Positions 10,561-22,224 are shown, counted from the stretch's first letter. The stretch is DNA of 64,000 bases from Rana temporaria (GCF_905171775.1 NC_053501.1:75387134-75451133); one strand, 5' to 3'. Numbers and translations are program-made. Notes: generated from the letters alone by a model not told the origin.

Positions 10561-11870
10561 GATTATAAGCCTCTGTTGACAGGCTTTTGTTCATGTCAAA
10601 TAGTTTTTTCATCCCCATACAAGTCTATAAGAATGCAATACCTATGTATAACAGGTCAAAAGAGGATCTAATGTACCTGTCAATTAATTCAGAATGGAAC
10701 ATCTCAAACTGATATCAAACTGATGCCATCGACCCAAGCCAAAAGCCTCTTCTTGACACAGACCCTATAGTATTTATTTGTTAGCCTGATCATTATATGC
10801 TCTATTTGGTCACACAAATTACACATGCTATTGTGTGAGTGGGAAACAGGTCCTTTTAAATAAAGGGTAACAGCACGTTTTAAACCGTGTTACCTTTAAT
10901 TCTTTATTTTGTCATTGTTTTGACGTGGGTAGAAAGGACAGTCATGTGATTTCTAAAAACATATCAGGTCAGGGGGATTGTTTTGGGAGTCTTTGAATTT
11001 GGCATGCAGGTTCCTTTGGGCCAGGAAACTGGAAGTGAAAGGGGGGTTGTATACATCAGAGAGGAAGGAATTCACTTTGTGAAGGTTGTCAAAGCAGCTG
11101 TGCAGTACGTTTCAAGCCTCACATTTCTTGGTAACCCAGGGATCTTCTCTTAAACATGAAAATACACAATACTTATGTGAAGATTACTTGTTTCTTGGCA
11201 GGGATTTACCAAATAACCTAGAGATGGTAGCTGGAGAAGCAATTAGTGAATCTTTCCAGACATCGTTCCTTATGCACCTTGTTTGGAATACTCTAAAATG
11301 TCTTTCTATTCAAATGCAATCATCTTTTTCCTGAAAACAGCAGTTGAGTAATTTTGACGTCAATAGTCGAGTTGTTGTCGGAAATGCCAAAAATAGACAG
11401 TGTGTGAAGGATGGAAAAGGCAGGAACTTTAATAGGCAGAAGCATTTCCTCAAACACTGAGTTTTGTCTTGGTTTTAAAGACACTGTCAGTTGACCCATT
11501 TTAATTCACAAAATGACCTTTGTTATGTACAACCTCCTAATTATCATAACTTCCAGCAAGCACGCATGGATACTGCAAGCAATTAAAGGCGTGTGGTAAA
11601 GAGGGTTCATTTTAGGTCCTATGGAATTTATAAACACTACACTAACAGCTTATTTTAAATAGGTAGTGCAGAGTGCAGTGTCTATGTGCAAGATGTAGTA
11701 ACCCATAACTAATAGTTTATTTACTGCAGTCAGAAGACAAACTAGATGAAAACTGATTGGTTGCCAAGATCATTTGCATTTTCCACTGTCTTATAAGGTA
11801 AACTGAACCCTGGAAACAATGTATCCATGTTATAGCATACCCTTTCTTAGCACTTGCTTTGAAGTTACAA
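10561..11870. other. No gene or repeat recognised
   Basis: AT-rich, unique-looking sequence. The longest open frame (11086-11334) resembles no family I know and lacks supporting features. Confidence 0.5.
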
Positions 11871-12059
11871 ATACTGTGCCTTAAAAAAATATTTATACCC
11901 CATGAAATTTTCTACATTTGGTCATGTTCCAACCAAAAACATAAATGTATTTTATTGGGATTTTATGTGATAGACCAACACAAAGTGGCACATAATTGTG
12001 CAGTGGAAATTAAAATGATAAATGGTTTTCGAAATGTTTTACAAATAAATATGTGAAAA

Positions 12060-13487
12060 GTGTGGCGTGCATTTGTATTCAGCCCCCTGAGTCAATACTT
12101 TGTAGAACCAACTTTCACTGCAATTGCAGCTGCAAGTTTTTTTGGGTATGTCTCTACCAGCTTTGCACATCTAGAGAGTTACATTTTTGCCCTTTCTTCT
12201 TTGCAAAATAGCTTAGGCTCTGTCCGAATGAATGGAGAGCGTCTGTGAACAACAATTTTCAAGTCTTGCCACAAATTATCAATTGGATTTAGGTTTTGAC
12301 TTTGACTGGGCTATTTAATGCATTAATATGCTTTAATATAAACCATTCCATTGTAGCTCTGGCTGTATGTATAGGGTCACTGTCCTGCTGGATGGCAAAT
12401 CTCTGCCCCAGTCTCAAGTCTTTTGCAGACTCTAATGCCGGGTACACACGATCGGTCAAACTGATGAGAATGGTCTGATGGACCGTTTTCATCGGACCAA
12501 ACCGATCGTGTGTGGGCCCCCTATCGGTTATTTATCCATAGGTTAAAAAAAAGCAATCGTGTTTTAAATTTAACAGATGGATACCTAACCGATAGAAAAA
12601 AAATGATCGTTTGTAGGCACGTCCATCGGTTAAAAATCCATGCATGTTCCGAATCAAGTCGACGCATGCTTGGAAGAATTGAACTTCGTTTTTTTTCAGC
12701 GTGTCGTTGTGTTTTACGTCACCGCGTTCTGACACGATCGTTTTTTTAACCGATGGTGTGTAGGCGCGACTGACCATCAGTCAGCTTCATCGGTTAACCG
12801 ATGAAAACGGTCCATCAGACCGTTTTCATCGGATGGACCGATCGTGTGTACAGGGCTTAACAGGTTTTCTTCTAAGTTTGCCTTGTAAATGGCTCCATCC
12901 ATCTTCCCATCAACTCTGACCAGCTTCCCTGTCTCTGCTGAAGAAAATCAGTCCCACAACATGATGCTGCCACCACCATGTTTCACGGTGGGAGTAGTGT
13001 GTTCAGGGTGAGGTGCAGTGTAAGTTTTCCGCCGCACATAGCTTTTGCTTTAGGGCAAAAAGTAAAATTGTGGTCTCATCTGACCAGAGCACCTTCTTCC
13101 ACATGTTTGCTGTGTCCCCCACATGGCTTCTCACAAACTGCAAATGGGACTTCTTATGGCTTAGTTTCAACAATGGCTTTCTTCTTGCCACTCGTCCATA
13201 AAGGCCAGATTTGTGAACTGCATAACTAATAGTTGTCCTGTGGACAGATTATCCCACCTGAGCTGTGAATCTCTGCAGCTCCTCCAGAGTTACCATGGGC
13301 CACTTGGCTGCTTCTCTGATTAATGCTTTCCTTGCCCGGCCTGTCAGTTTAGGTGGATGGCCATGTCTTGGTAGGTTTGCAGTTGTGCCAAACACTTTTC
13401 ATTTTCAGATGATGGATTTAACAGTGCTCCGTGACATGTTTGGGATTTTTTTTATAACCTAACCCTGCTTTAAACTTCTCCACAACT
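12060..13487 (-). pseudogene. Tc1-like transposase pseudogene (copy A)
   Basis: On the minus strand, fragments of a DD34E transposase are readable in changing frames. 13191-13003 contains RSHVGDTANMWKKVLWSDET, the region of the second catalytic Asp. Further on, about 12295-12265, NPIDNLWQD stands where the family has NPIENLW, so the catalytic Glu appears changed to Asp. The N-terminal helix-turn-helix is deleted. Stops, frameshifts and the inserted MITE make it non-functional. Confidence 0.85.
12436..12857. mobile_element. Harbinger-type MITE inside Tc1 copy A
   Basis: It starts TGCCGGGTACACACGATCGG and ends CCGATCGTGTGTACAGGGCT, flanked by TAA on both sides. Joining the flanks restores the Tc1 sequence GCAGACT..TAACAGGTTTTC seen in copy B, which verifies the 3-bp duplication typical of PIF/Harbinger. 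It contains CCGAATCAAGTCGACGCATG and a GTTTTACGTCACCGCGTTCT motif shared with other members. Confidence 0.9.
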
Positions 13488-13725
13488 TTGGGGGCTGAAT
13501 ACAAATGCATGCAACGCTTTTCAGATATGTATTTGTAAAACATTTGGAAAACCATTTATCATTTTTCTTCCACTTCACAATTATGTGCCACTTTGTGTTG
13601 GTTTATCACATAAAATCCCAATAAAATACATTTATGGTGGTTGTAACATTTACAGTGGTTTGGTTGTAACATGACAAAATGTGGCAAATTTCAAGGGGTA
13701 TGAATACTTTTTTAAGGCACGGTAT

Positions 13726-14387
13726 AAGTTTTATATCAGCTTCTCTCCAAAAAAAACTACACTGCACTGATAGCCCATAATTTTCATCAGTTCCTGGACT
13801 ATATGTCCACTGACCTCCTCAACTCAGTACTGTAGTGTATGTGAGATTTCCTTGGTCTGCGGTAGTTAAATTCTTAGTGTATTCTCAGAGTAGGTTTTTT
13901 GAGCATGTGAAAATTGAGAAGGTGGTTGAGGAGTGCTGTGCGTGAATAAAAAATCAGATAAAATCAGTGGCGCTTGTTGAATAAACTCACATAAAAGCTC
14001 AAATAATTTAATACAGTGTAAAAGTTCCATAAAAGTCCAATAATACACATATAGATTCTCCCTCCACCTGGGTGTATAAGCCTCAATCTTTAATGTAAAA
14101 AGATTGCTGGGAACTTCATTGGTGCTCCAATCCCCCAAAAAATGTTATGTCATAGAGTGATCATTGTTCTTGAACTGGCTGGAGCTTCCAAGACATTCTA
14201 TTCACTTCTCATCCACCTCCACAATTTTCTACAATCAACATGCATACTAGTAGTTTAACGTCCAGAGACTGGTCTTGCAGTTGGAAGGAAAGTAGATTAA
14301 GAGGCCGGTCTTCAGTTTAAAATATAAAAAATGATATTGCCCAATAAAATATATATTTGAAGAGAGTTTATTCTATGAATATAATTA
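13726..14387. other. No gene recognised
   Basis: AT-rich sequence. 13930-14160 resembles the style of non-coding frog repeats (ending in CCAATCCCCCAAAA) but I cannot assign it. Confidence 0.4.
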
Positions 14388-14608
14388 TATTTTTATTATT
14401 ATTATACAGGATTTATATAGCGCCGACAGTTTGTGCAGCACTTTACAACAGTAGGGCAGACAGTACAATTAAAACACAATTCAATACAGGAGGAATCAGA
14501 GGGCCCTGCTCATTAGAGCTTACAGTCTAGGAGGGAGGGTTAAAGGATACGAAAGGGTAATAACTGTGGGGCATGAGCTGATGAAGAAAATAAAAGAAAA
14601 GTGGTTAG

Positions 14609-15600
14609 TATACATGTGCGTTCCCGTTCGTAACGAATGGATTTTTGTACGAATTTGTTAGTATTCGTACATTCGGATCAATTCGAACATCCGAAAAGCT
14701 GAAAGAACCAAAATACGAAAATTACGAAATTACGAATAAGCAAAATAACGAACAAGCGAAAATACGAACGTACGATTGGACAATCTTACTAAAATACGAA
14801 ACACCGAAACAGCAAAAGAACGAAAATGACATCTACTGTATACCGAACGATTTGCATTCTGTATTTTAAATCCTTTGTCTGTTTGTATTTTCATTCGTAT
14901 GTTCGTATTTTAATTTGTGTGTTTTGTAAATCTGTTTTTTTGTCTGTTCGTAAATTTGTGTACTCATATCGTTCTTTCGAATGGGCACTGGGCAGTGTAG
15001 TTAGTGAGTGATTTTCTTACTTAATATCTTAGCCAATCAGCTTATCTCTTTTGTGCTGAGTCACATTGTACAGTGTAAAGCCTCGTACACACGATCGGAC
15101 TTCAAACAAACTTTTCCGTGGATTTTTGTCTGAAGGGAGTTGGCTGGACTTTTGAAACAGAAAAAGTTTGTCCGATGGAGCGTACACACGGTCGGATTTT
15201 TTGGAAAACGCTCATTTTTAAGTTTGTTGGCAAAAATTCCGACCATGTGTACGGGGCTTAAGAGAAAGTCTATCTTACTATGGATTAGCCGCGTGTTGCG
15301 ATGTATTTGCAAAAGTACAAAATTACGAATCCATTAAACGAAAATTATTATCTAACAAAATTACGAATTTCGAATTAACGAAAATAAATTAGACAGAATT
15401 ACAAATCATTCAGTATAAACGAAAATAAAACTGTTACGAAAATACGAACGGGTCCGAATAGGAAAACTTGCGTCTTATGAAATACGAACGGGTCCGAATA
15501 GGAAAACTTGCGTCTTACGAAATTGCGAATCTTTACAAACCTACGGAACGAGACGAAACGAAACAAAAAAAAACTATTTTTTTTGTTGTGCACATGTCTA
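14609..15600. mobile_element. hAT-like element with TSD GTGGTTAG, copy 1
   Basis: The ends TATACATGTGCGTTCC and GTTGTGCACATGTCTA (consensus TAGACATGTGC) are flanked by identical GTGGTTAG at 14601-14608 and 15601-15608, an 8-bp TSD. The interior is rich in ACGAA/TTCGT motifs on both strands and non-coding. It carries a nested MITE at 15079-15258 in the same place as the copy at 23071. Confidence 0.85.
15079..15258. mobile_element. Harbinger-type MITE nested in hAT copy 1
   Basis: It starts AGCCTCGTACACACGATCGG, ends CATGTGTACGGGGCT and is flanked by TAA on both sides. It is nearly identical to 23531-23709. Confidence 0.88.
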
Positions 15601-15753
15601 GTGGTTAGGTGGAGGCAGGGGAGGCTTCTCCGAAGAAAAAAGGTTTTCAGGGATTGCCTAAAAGTAGATAGATTTGGAGATAGTCTGACAGATTGGGGTA
15701 GGGTATTCAAGAGGATGGGAGAGGCTCAGGAGAAGTCCTAAAGGTTGGTATTT

Positions 15754-15945
15754 TCAGACTAAACTAGTGATGTAGCTGGGGGCAGAGTTGTGGATGGCTT
15801 TGTAACTTATTTTTAGTATTATGAATTTAATTAGTTGGGTGAGTGGCAGCCAATGGAGGGATTGGCAGAGAAGGGTTTGGAAGCAGTTTGTAAGGTGGAT
15901 GAGTCTGGTAGCTGTATTCATGATGGACTTAAGAGGCCACCCGTC
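15754..15945 (-). pseudogene. C-terminal reverse transcriptase fragment of an L2/Rex-like LINE
   Basis: The minus strand encodes ATRLIHLTNCFQTLLCQSLH followed by WLPL, then ILKISYKAIHNSAPSYITSL. This matches the region after the RT fingers/palm in L2-type LINEs (consensus ...LHWLPV..RI.FKI...YKALHG.AP.YL..LL). Only this piece of the enzyme remains and no catalytic motif is present. The open frame extends upstream to 16152 but loses resemblance beyond about 15945. Confidence 0.65.
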
Positions 15946-16654
15946 ACGTGACCCCGCCCCCTCTGACGCACCCTCTGCTACCTCTAGACAAGAAGGGAGT
16001 TGTCGGGGCGAGAGATAACAAAGGAGTGAATTGGGAGCTTTGTGGTTCCATTGGATAGGAAGGGATGTAGTTTGGAGATGTTGCAGAGTTTGAGGAGGCG
16101 AACTTTGGAAAGGAATGTGAAGTGATCGGGTTTTCTCGCATCCAATTTGCATGACAGGAGATTTTGACCGTCTCTCAATGGAGCTGGTTCACACATCTCC
16201 AGAGCAGGTTGCACAGGGGTCCTGTGCGTCTTTGGCTGTTTCAGGTATGAATTCAGGCAAAAAAATTGTGCCTGATTCATTCCTGAAATGAAGAACAGGG
16301 ACGCCCCAGACCCCTGCTGTCAGCCGCATCTGTTTCAAGTTGTTGTGGAAATTTTTATTAATGTATGTTCTCAGATGTCCCCCAGTGTCGGTTTTGCTGT
16401 AATACGCTCATGTGAGCGTATTCGTACATACAGACGTTGGTGGAAGACCATTTGGCTGCGAAAACCTTCCCGTGGACACAACAGATCTGTTTGCTCTTTT
16501 AAGGATGTTCGTTTATACCTCATCAAGAGACTGGCCACTTCATGGCGACTGCATTAACGACTCCAAGCAAACCGATCTGCGTAAATGGGAACCATAGCAT
16601 AACCATACAAAAATGATGGGCCACTGAGCCATGATAGAGTATGGTTTGAGTCAT
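15946..16654. other. Probably decayed repeat; no gene
   Basis: This may be further LINE or MITE sequence (GTCACGTGACCCCGCCCCCT and AAGAAGGGAGTTGTCGGGG have the look of frog repeats) but I cannot place it. 16290-16650 shows nothing recognised. Confidence 0.35.
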
Positions 16655-16689
16655 TGGTAGCAGTAGGAATGTGCACACAATTAAAAAAC

Positions 16690-17490
16690 AATTTTTTTTT
16701 GCTTTTTTCGGAAGTCGGGAAATTCCGAAATTCTGGAAATTTGAAAATGCGGAAATTGGGAAAATCGAAAAATTCGGAATTCAGAAACTGGGAAATTCTA
16801 AAAATTCGGAATTCGGAAATTCTAAAAATTCGGAATTTGGATATTAGGAATTTCTAAAAATTCGGAATTAGGAAACTTGGAAATTTTAAAAATTCGGAAA
16901 TTCTAAATTTCTAAAACTTTGTAAATTCTAAAAATTCAGAATTCGTAAATTCGGAATTCGTAAATTGGGAAATTCTAAAAATTTGTAAATTCTAAAAATT
17001 CATAATTCAGGAAATTCAGAATTCAGAAATTGTGAAATTCAAAAAATTCGAAATTCAGAAATTAGGAATTCGGAATTCTAAAAATTCGGAAGTTCCAAAA
17101 ATTAGGAATTCAGAAATTCTAAAAATTAAAAAATTCCGAAATTCTAAAAATTCCAAAATGAGAAAATTCTAAAAATTGAAAAATTCAGAAATTCAAAACA
17201 TTCCAAAATGAGAAAATACTAAAAATTAGCAAATTCGGAAATTCGGAAATTCAAAAAATTTGGAATTCGGAATTTGGAAATTCGGAAATTCTAATAATTC
17301 GGAATTCAGAAATTAGGAATTCATAAATCCAAAAAAATCTTAATTTGGAAATTCGGAAATACAATTTTTTTCATTTTTGAATTTCAGAATTTTTCTAATT
17401 TTTGAATTTCAGAATTTCCAATTTTCTAATTCTCGAATTTCCAATTTTTGAATTTCAAAAATCTGAAAAAAAAACGAAAGAAAATCTGTA
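16690..17490. repeat. Degenerate AAATTCGGAA / AATTCTAAA simple-repeat array
   Basis: About 800 bp of imperfect short units combining AAATTCGG, GGAATTC and TCTAAAAATT. Towards 17370-17470 the complementary form (TTTTTGAATTTCAGAATTT) dominates, so the array is itself partly palindromic. Confidence 0.8.
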
Positions 17491-17534
17491 AAATTCGAAA
17501 TAATAACTAACTAATAATAACTATTAAATTACAG

Positions 17535-17826
17535 GTATTGGAATTTCCTTTCAAATTTGTCTGTTAGTGAATGTAATAAATACAAATTTATCTGAAGTTA
17601 CGAATTATCAGAAATAACAAGTGCCGCATCTAAACAAATGTAATGGAACAAATTAATAACAATAATAATAATAAAACGTTTTTATTATTATTATTTATGA
17701 TTATTAGATCGTTATGTTCTATTCGTTTAGATGCGGCATTCGTTATTTTGGATAATTCATAACTTCGGATGAATTCGTATTCTTTACATTCACTAATGGA
17801 CAAATTTGAAAGGAAATTACAATACC
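17535..17826. repeat. Inverted repeat, about 140-bp arms around an AATAAT-rich centre
   Basis: TATTGGAATTTCCTTTCAAA at 17535 pairs with TTTGAAAGGAAATTACAATA ending at 17826, and GTGCCGCATCTAAAC pairs with GTTTAGATGCGGCAT. The centre near 17680 is (AATAAT)n/(TTATTA)n. Together with the preceding array this may be one large AT-rich foldback element. Confidence 0.75.
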
Positions 17827-17940
17827 TAATCTCCAAATTTCCAAAATATAAAATTTAGAAACTTAGAATTTCCTAATTTTCCAAAATTTCGGTATTCCAA
17901 TTTCCGAATTTTTATTATATTTTCTAAAACTGTACACAAG

Positions 17941-18749
17941 CAGGTGGCTTAATGGACAAATTACTGAAGTTTGAAGTTACAACTTCAAACCAGTAATTTC
18001 ACAGTAAATAGATAAATAATAAATTATTATCTTATAACATATAGCAAAATAAGATTTGATTTAGCTTGTACCTTTTCAGCAGCAGCAGATTCTCATTCTC
18101 CCTCTTAACTGTGTGAGAAAAACATGGGATTGTGGGTAAATCTTATACTCATAAACACATGTTTTTTCCTTGTAGTTAAGAGGGCTGGACTAGAAGGGAG
18201 CATTTGTCTTTTAGACACATGTCCCCTTTTATGACACTGCAGTGAGAGGCGTGCCTCCACTGCAACATTTTTATTGGGCAGCTTGGGCCAATGATACTTT
18301 ACCATTGGTCCAAGACTCCAAGCTATCCACTGAGCTCAGTGCTTCTGACAAAAAGGCAGGAGAGGCACTGTGAGCTCATCCTCTCAGTATGCTGCAAAAT
18401 AGTGTGCCAGCTTGTATTTAAACTGGCAGCTCTGTAGGTAGCTTCTGACAGGCTGTGCAAGGAGCCCCGTACCCCTCCGGAACTATAGATGATAGGAGCC
18501 CAAAATTTTGACCTGTGGTGGGGTAGGACAAATTTGGGGTCTCTGTGACCCCAGGTCACTGAGCTACGACACTCTAAATCAATAGTTTTTTTTAATGTTC
18601 ATGGTAGGTGAGTGTCACATTCTCATGTACCTTGCAGATGAGCCCAATAGAGATACGCCCCTGATAGTGCAAACAGGAGGCTCGGGGGTGCAGAGTGATA
18701 TGAATGCCTGGAGGGTTAGCTGTCAGAGGAGCCGCTCCAAGGGTCCTGA
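17941..18749. other. No gene recognised
   Basis: Unique-looking sequence up to the CR1 copy; no repeat or coding signal that I can support. Confidence 0.45.
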
Positions 18750-19805
18750 TGCCACAGGAATAAGGGCGAGTTCAGAGGGTATTGATAATGGGGAGTACTC
18801 GGAATGGTCAGGGGTGGAAAGTGGGGTGCCCCAGGGTTCTGTCCTGGGGCCAATCCTATTTAATTTATTCATAAACGACCTGGAGGATGGGGTGAACAGC
18901 TCAATCTCTGTATTTGTGGACAATACTAAGCTAAGCAGGGCAATAACTTCCCCACAGGATGTGGAAACCTTGCAAGTAGATCTGAACAAATTAATGGGGT
19001 GGCCAACTATATGGCAAATGAGGTTTATTGTGGAAAAATGTAAAATAATGCATTTGGGTGGCAAAAATATGAATGCCATCTACTCACTAGGGGGAGAACC
19101 TCAGGGGAATCAAGGATGGAAAAGGACCTTGGGATTCTAATAGATGATAGGCTCAGCAATGGCATGCAATGCCAAGCTACTGCTAACAAAGCAAACAGAA
19201 TATTGGCATGCATTAAAAAGGGGATTAACTCAAGATATGAAGCGGTAATTCTCCCGCTCTACAAGACTCTGGTCCGGCCTCACCTGGAGTATGCTGTCCA
19301 GTTCTGGGCATCAGTCCTCAGGAATGATGTGCTGGAAATGGAGCGAGTACAGAGAAGGGCAACAAAACTAATAAAGGATCTGGAGGATATTAGGTATGAA
19401 GAAAGATTACGAGCACAGAACTTATTCTCTCTGGAGAAGAGAAGCTTGAGAGGAGATATGATTTCAATTTACAAATACCGTACTGGTGACCCCACAATAG
19501 GGATAAAACTTTTCTGCAGCAGGAAGTTCAATAAGACAATTAAAATTACAAGAAAAAGAGATTTAACCTTAAACTGCGTGGAGGGTTCTTTACTGTAAGA
19601 GCGGCAAGGATGTGAAATTTCCTTACACTGGTGGTGGTTTCAGTGGGGAGCATCAATAGTTTCAAGAAACTATTAGATAAGCACCTGAATGATCACAACA
19701 TACAGGGATATACAATGTAATACTGACATAAAATCACACACATAAATTGGTTTTAATGGACTTGTGTCTTTTTTCAACCTCACTTTCTATGTAACTATGT
19801 AACTA
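18750..19805 (+). mobile_element. 5'-truncated CR1-type LINE
   Basis: It carries the palm-to-thumb part of the reverse transcriptase, then a 3' UTR ending TTTTTTCAACCTCACTTTCT and ATGTAACTATGTAACTATG, the 3' tail type of CR1/L2 elements. It is related in sequence to the longer copy at 55862-59084. Confidence 0.88.
18751..19598 (+). pseudogene. CR1 reverse transcriptase fragment, broken
   Basis: The first frame (to 19140) contains SGVPQGSVLGPILFNLFIND. The catalytic box should read FADD, but here it is FVDN, so the metal-binding Asp pair is lost. A frameshift near 19110 moves the reading to a second frame (19116-19598) with ILPLYKTLVRPHLEYAVQFW and VQRRATKLI, the conserved C-terminal part of CR1-type RT. 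The upstream half of the RT, the endonuclease and ORF1 are missing. Dead copy. Confidence 0.88.
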
Positions 19806-20289
19806 TGAATCCCAGCGAGATGAGAGATCGGGACAGTGAGCAGGCTGGAAACTGGGTCAGCTGATATCTGGACACCGCACACCTGGATGCAGGGATTGGC
19901 AGGCAGCGGATCAGCCTTGAGGGATATGGAGCACATGCAGGGGATACTGGAACAGGTGCCAAAGCTAGAGGCAGGTACGCAGACAGGGGATACTGGAACA
20001 GGTGCCAAAGCTAGAGGCAGGTCAGTAACAGGCGGGCAGCATGGTAATTAACCAGTAGCAGGTAGAATCAAGGTCAAAGACAAGCTGGGGTCAGATTGAG
20101 GCAGAAGGCAGGAAGAGTCCAAGGCGAGACGGGTAAAACATGGGAACAGATCACAGAAGCAGGTTATCGTGCTTACAGTATATTTGACAGTTTACATTTA
20201 GGTACATCTTTGCTCTCTTCTCTAGAAGATTAGTGGGGTCGATAACTCTGTCTTTTTTTTTGATGGGTGAACTTACAATAGTTTAGATT
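19806..20289. other. Unassigned sequence with a 46-bp tandem duplication
   Basis: The segment CAGGGGATACTGGAACAGGT plus downstream GCCAAAGCTAGAGGCAGGT occurs at 19938 and again at 19984. The surrounding G/A-rich sequence looks like a retroelement LTR or other repeat, but I cannot assign it. Confidence 0.45.
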
Positions 20290-20293
20290 TTAA

Positions 20294-21256
20294 CCACTTT
20301 CCACCCACCGTATGCAGAATGACATCCAGCAGGATAACATGCAGGCGAGCGCCGCTGGGGGCACGCAGCGCAGCGATCACGAGTGAGGCTAGTCAGTTTG
20401 ACACACCGCATGTCCGATTGTGGTAAGAAGCCTCTGACAGAGGCGTCTTACCACGTGATCAGCTGTGACCAATCACAGCGTGAACCAGGAAGTGCGGGTA
20501 AATGGCATTGCTCGGTTCGCACTGACAGGGAGAGCCAATCGGCGACTCTCCCTGTTAGAGGAGGGGTCTGTGCTGATAATTAGCACATTGATTATTAGCA
20601 CAGCCCCCATCAGTTGTAAAAATAAGCTGCCAATCAGAGCCCAGTCAGTGCCACATCATAACCCCCTGCCAAAGCCCAATAAAGTACCAATCTGTGCCCA
20701 CAACAGTGCCAATCAGAGCCCACCACAGTGCAAATCAGTGCCCATTACAGTGCCCAGTAACACCTGTCAGTAACCAATCAGTATCTCATCATCAGTGCTG
20801 CCCATCAGTGCCACCTAGGGTTGCCACCTCATCCCTTTAAAACAGAACACATATGAATTACACAAGTTCTGAGGCTAATTTAATGCAGGTAAGGCACCAA
20901 ATGAGTCTAATTACCACCTTAATTAGCCACAGAACCTGTGTAATTCATATGTGTTCTGTTTTAAAGGGATGAGGTGGCAACCCTAGTGCCACCTGTCAGT
21001 GCCAATCAGTACCACCTATCAGTGCCTATTAGTGCCAATCAGTGCCGCCTGTCAGTGCCAATCACAGCCGCATGTCAGTGCTCATCACAGCCACCTGTCA
21101 GTGCCCATCAGTGCCACCTGTCAGTGCCCATGATAAAAATTTAGTTTGGGTACAATGTTGCATGATCGCGCAATTGTCATTCAAAGTGTGACAGCACTGA
21201 AAGCTGAAAACTGTCATTGGGAAGGAAGGGGGTGAAAGTGCCTGGTATTGAAGTGG
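20294..21256. mobile_element. TTAA-flanked DNA element (CCACTT...AAGTGG family)
   Basis: It starts CCACTTTCCACCCACC and ends TTGAAGTGG with TTAA on both sides (20290-20293, 21257-21260). Internal landmarks are shared with 27043-27855: an AGCTGTGACCAATCACAGC palindrome, CTGACAGGGAGAGCC, and a CAGTGCCAATCAGTGCC tandem region. No ORF. A TTAA duplication is typical of piggyBac and Kolobok superfamilies; I cannot decide between them. A short MITE is nested at 20818-20983. Confidence 0.8.
20818..20983. mobile_element. Short palindromic MITE with TA flanks
   Basis: GGGTTGCCACCTCATCCC and its exact complement lie at the two ends and the inverted repeats continue for about 45 bp (TTTAAAACAGAACACATATG). 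TA is duplicated at 20816-20817 and 20984-20985, inside a CAGTGCCACC tandem region of the host element. Confidence 0.78.
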
Positions 21257-21260
21257 TTAA

Positions 21261-21880
21261 ACAAATGCTAAATGGTCAGCACTAAATTTTAGTCTAATAC
21301 TAGGCACAATCTTTAATATTGTTGCGATTGGGAAATTCTCTGTTCAGGCCTGCACTTGCATGTTATGGATGTGAAATTGCAGTTGGTGGCGCATACTTAA
21401 GTGCAAAATAAATATAGGTGTACAAGAATGATAAAACAATATATCCACCTTAGTGGTTAAATTACGTGGTAATGTCTGTAGTCAATCCAAATAAATAAGT
21501 TAATTAATTTAAAGAAATATCATAAAATATATATATATATATCATAAAAAATAAATAATCAAAAAGTGCAATACAATGCTAGTGATTATCCTTGAATATA
21601 TAAACTGTAGAAGGTGCAAACAATGTGTATCAAAAACAAGTCCAGTTTCCAATCTTGCTTCATGCAAAAATAAAATAAAATAAAGTGCTGTGTGCTTCAT
21701 GCAGATGCAGGCTATACTGCACGCCTTCAGTGGATCACTCAGTGCTCTCCCCCAATGGTCCCGCACTCACCGAATCCAATCACCCCTACAGGGGTAACAG
21801 GCTCTCGCAATAAGTATCCACACTGCTAGGACTGCCAGGACTTTTCATGTATAAACTTTCAGCCGCTCATAGAGGAGACA
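21261..21880. other. No gene; (AT)n microsatellite at about 21529-21543
   Basis: AT-rich sequence, possibly decayed non-coding repeat at 21560-21830. No assignable feature apart from the dinucleotide run. Confidence 0.4.
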
Positions 21881-21980
21881 TTAATGACAAAGATCACTGC
21901 AATCCACAGGTGGCCTGGAGCAGACTCTTTTTTTAGTCTGCTCCAGGCCACCTGTGGATTGCAGTGATCTTTGTCATTAA
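21881..21980. repeat. Perfect 46-bp hairpin with 8-nt loop
   Basis: 21881-21926 (TTAATGACAAAGATCACTGC ... CAGACT) is followed by the loop CTTTTTTT and by its exact reverse complement at 21935-21980. All 46 positions pair. It could be a young foldback fragment; a small-RNA precursor is possible but unsupported. Confidence 0.9.
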
Positions 21981-22039
21981 GTTCCTTCCAAACACACTTA
22001 AAATTAATCAAACCCTGGTTCAGTACACAGGTTTGCCGT

Positions 22040-22216
22040 CAGGGTTGCCAACTTTCAGTAAATTTACGAACAGTTTATAAAATCTGTACTTTTTGCATCT
22101 GTCCTTGAATGTCCATTACGGTCATTTAGGCTGCATGTCCGTAACTGACATTCATGGATGCAACAATTATTGATTTTACAAACTGTTCGTAAATTTACTG
22201 AAAGTTGGCAACCCTG
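22040..22216. mobile_element. hAT-type MITE with perfect 8-bp TSD
   Basis: The ends CAGGGTTGCCAACTTTCAGT and ACTGAAAGTTGGCAACCCTG are perfect inverted repeats that continue into TAAATTTACGAACAGTTT. TTTGCCGT flanks both sides (22032-22039 and 22217-22224). Confidence 0.93.
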
Positions 22217-22224
22217 TTTGCCGT

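Larger units (their letters stand above)
11872..13724 (-). mobile_element. Tc1/mariner-type transposon, copy A
   Basis: Its inverted termini start TACTGTGCCTTAAAAAAATA and end TTTTTTAAGGCACGGTA with TA at each edge, and extend inward about 200 bp through TTGTATTCAGCCCCC. The transposase remnant reads on the minus strand. Compared with copy C, about 210 bp covering the transposase N-terminus and leader are missing at about 13487. A Harbinger-type MITE is inserted at 12436-12857. Confidence 0.9.
14388..15945 (-). mobile_element. L2/Rex-like LINE 3' end, minus strand
   Basis: The 3' edge on the minus strand is an (AATAAT) microsatellite tail at 14388-14412. It is preceded by GGCGCTATATAAATCCTGTA, and the 5' side encodes the C-terminal end of a reverse transcriptase (15754-15945). 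A 3' microsatellite tail and 5' truncation are usual for this LINE group. It is interrupted by the hAT element at 14609-15600, whose removal restores contiguous LINE sequence. Confidence 0.7.

Noticed and set aside
11086..11334. 82-codon frame as a possible host exon
   Set aside because: No splice signals, no recognisable domain, and no neighbouring exon candidates.
18595..18750. In-frame sequence upstream of the decayed CR1 RT
   Set aside because: It does not resemble any CR1 domain; the frame is open by chance up to the truncation point.
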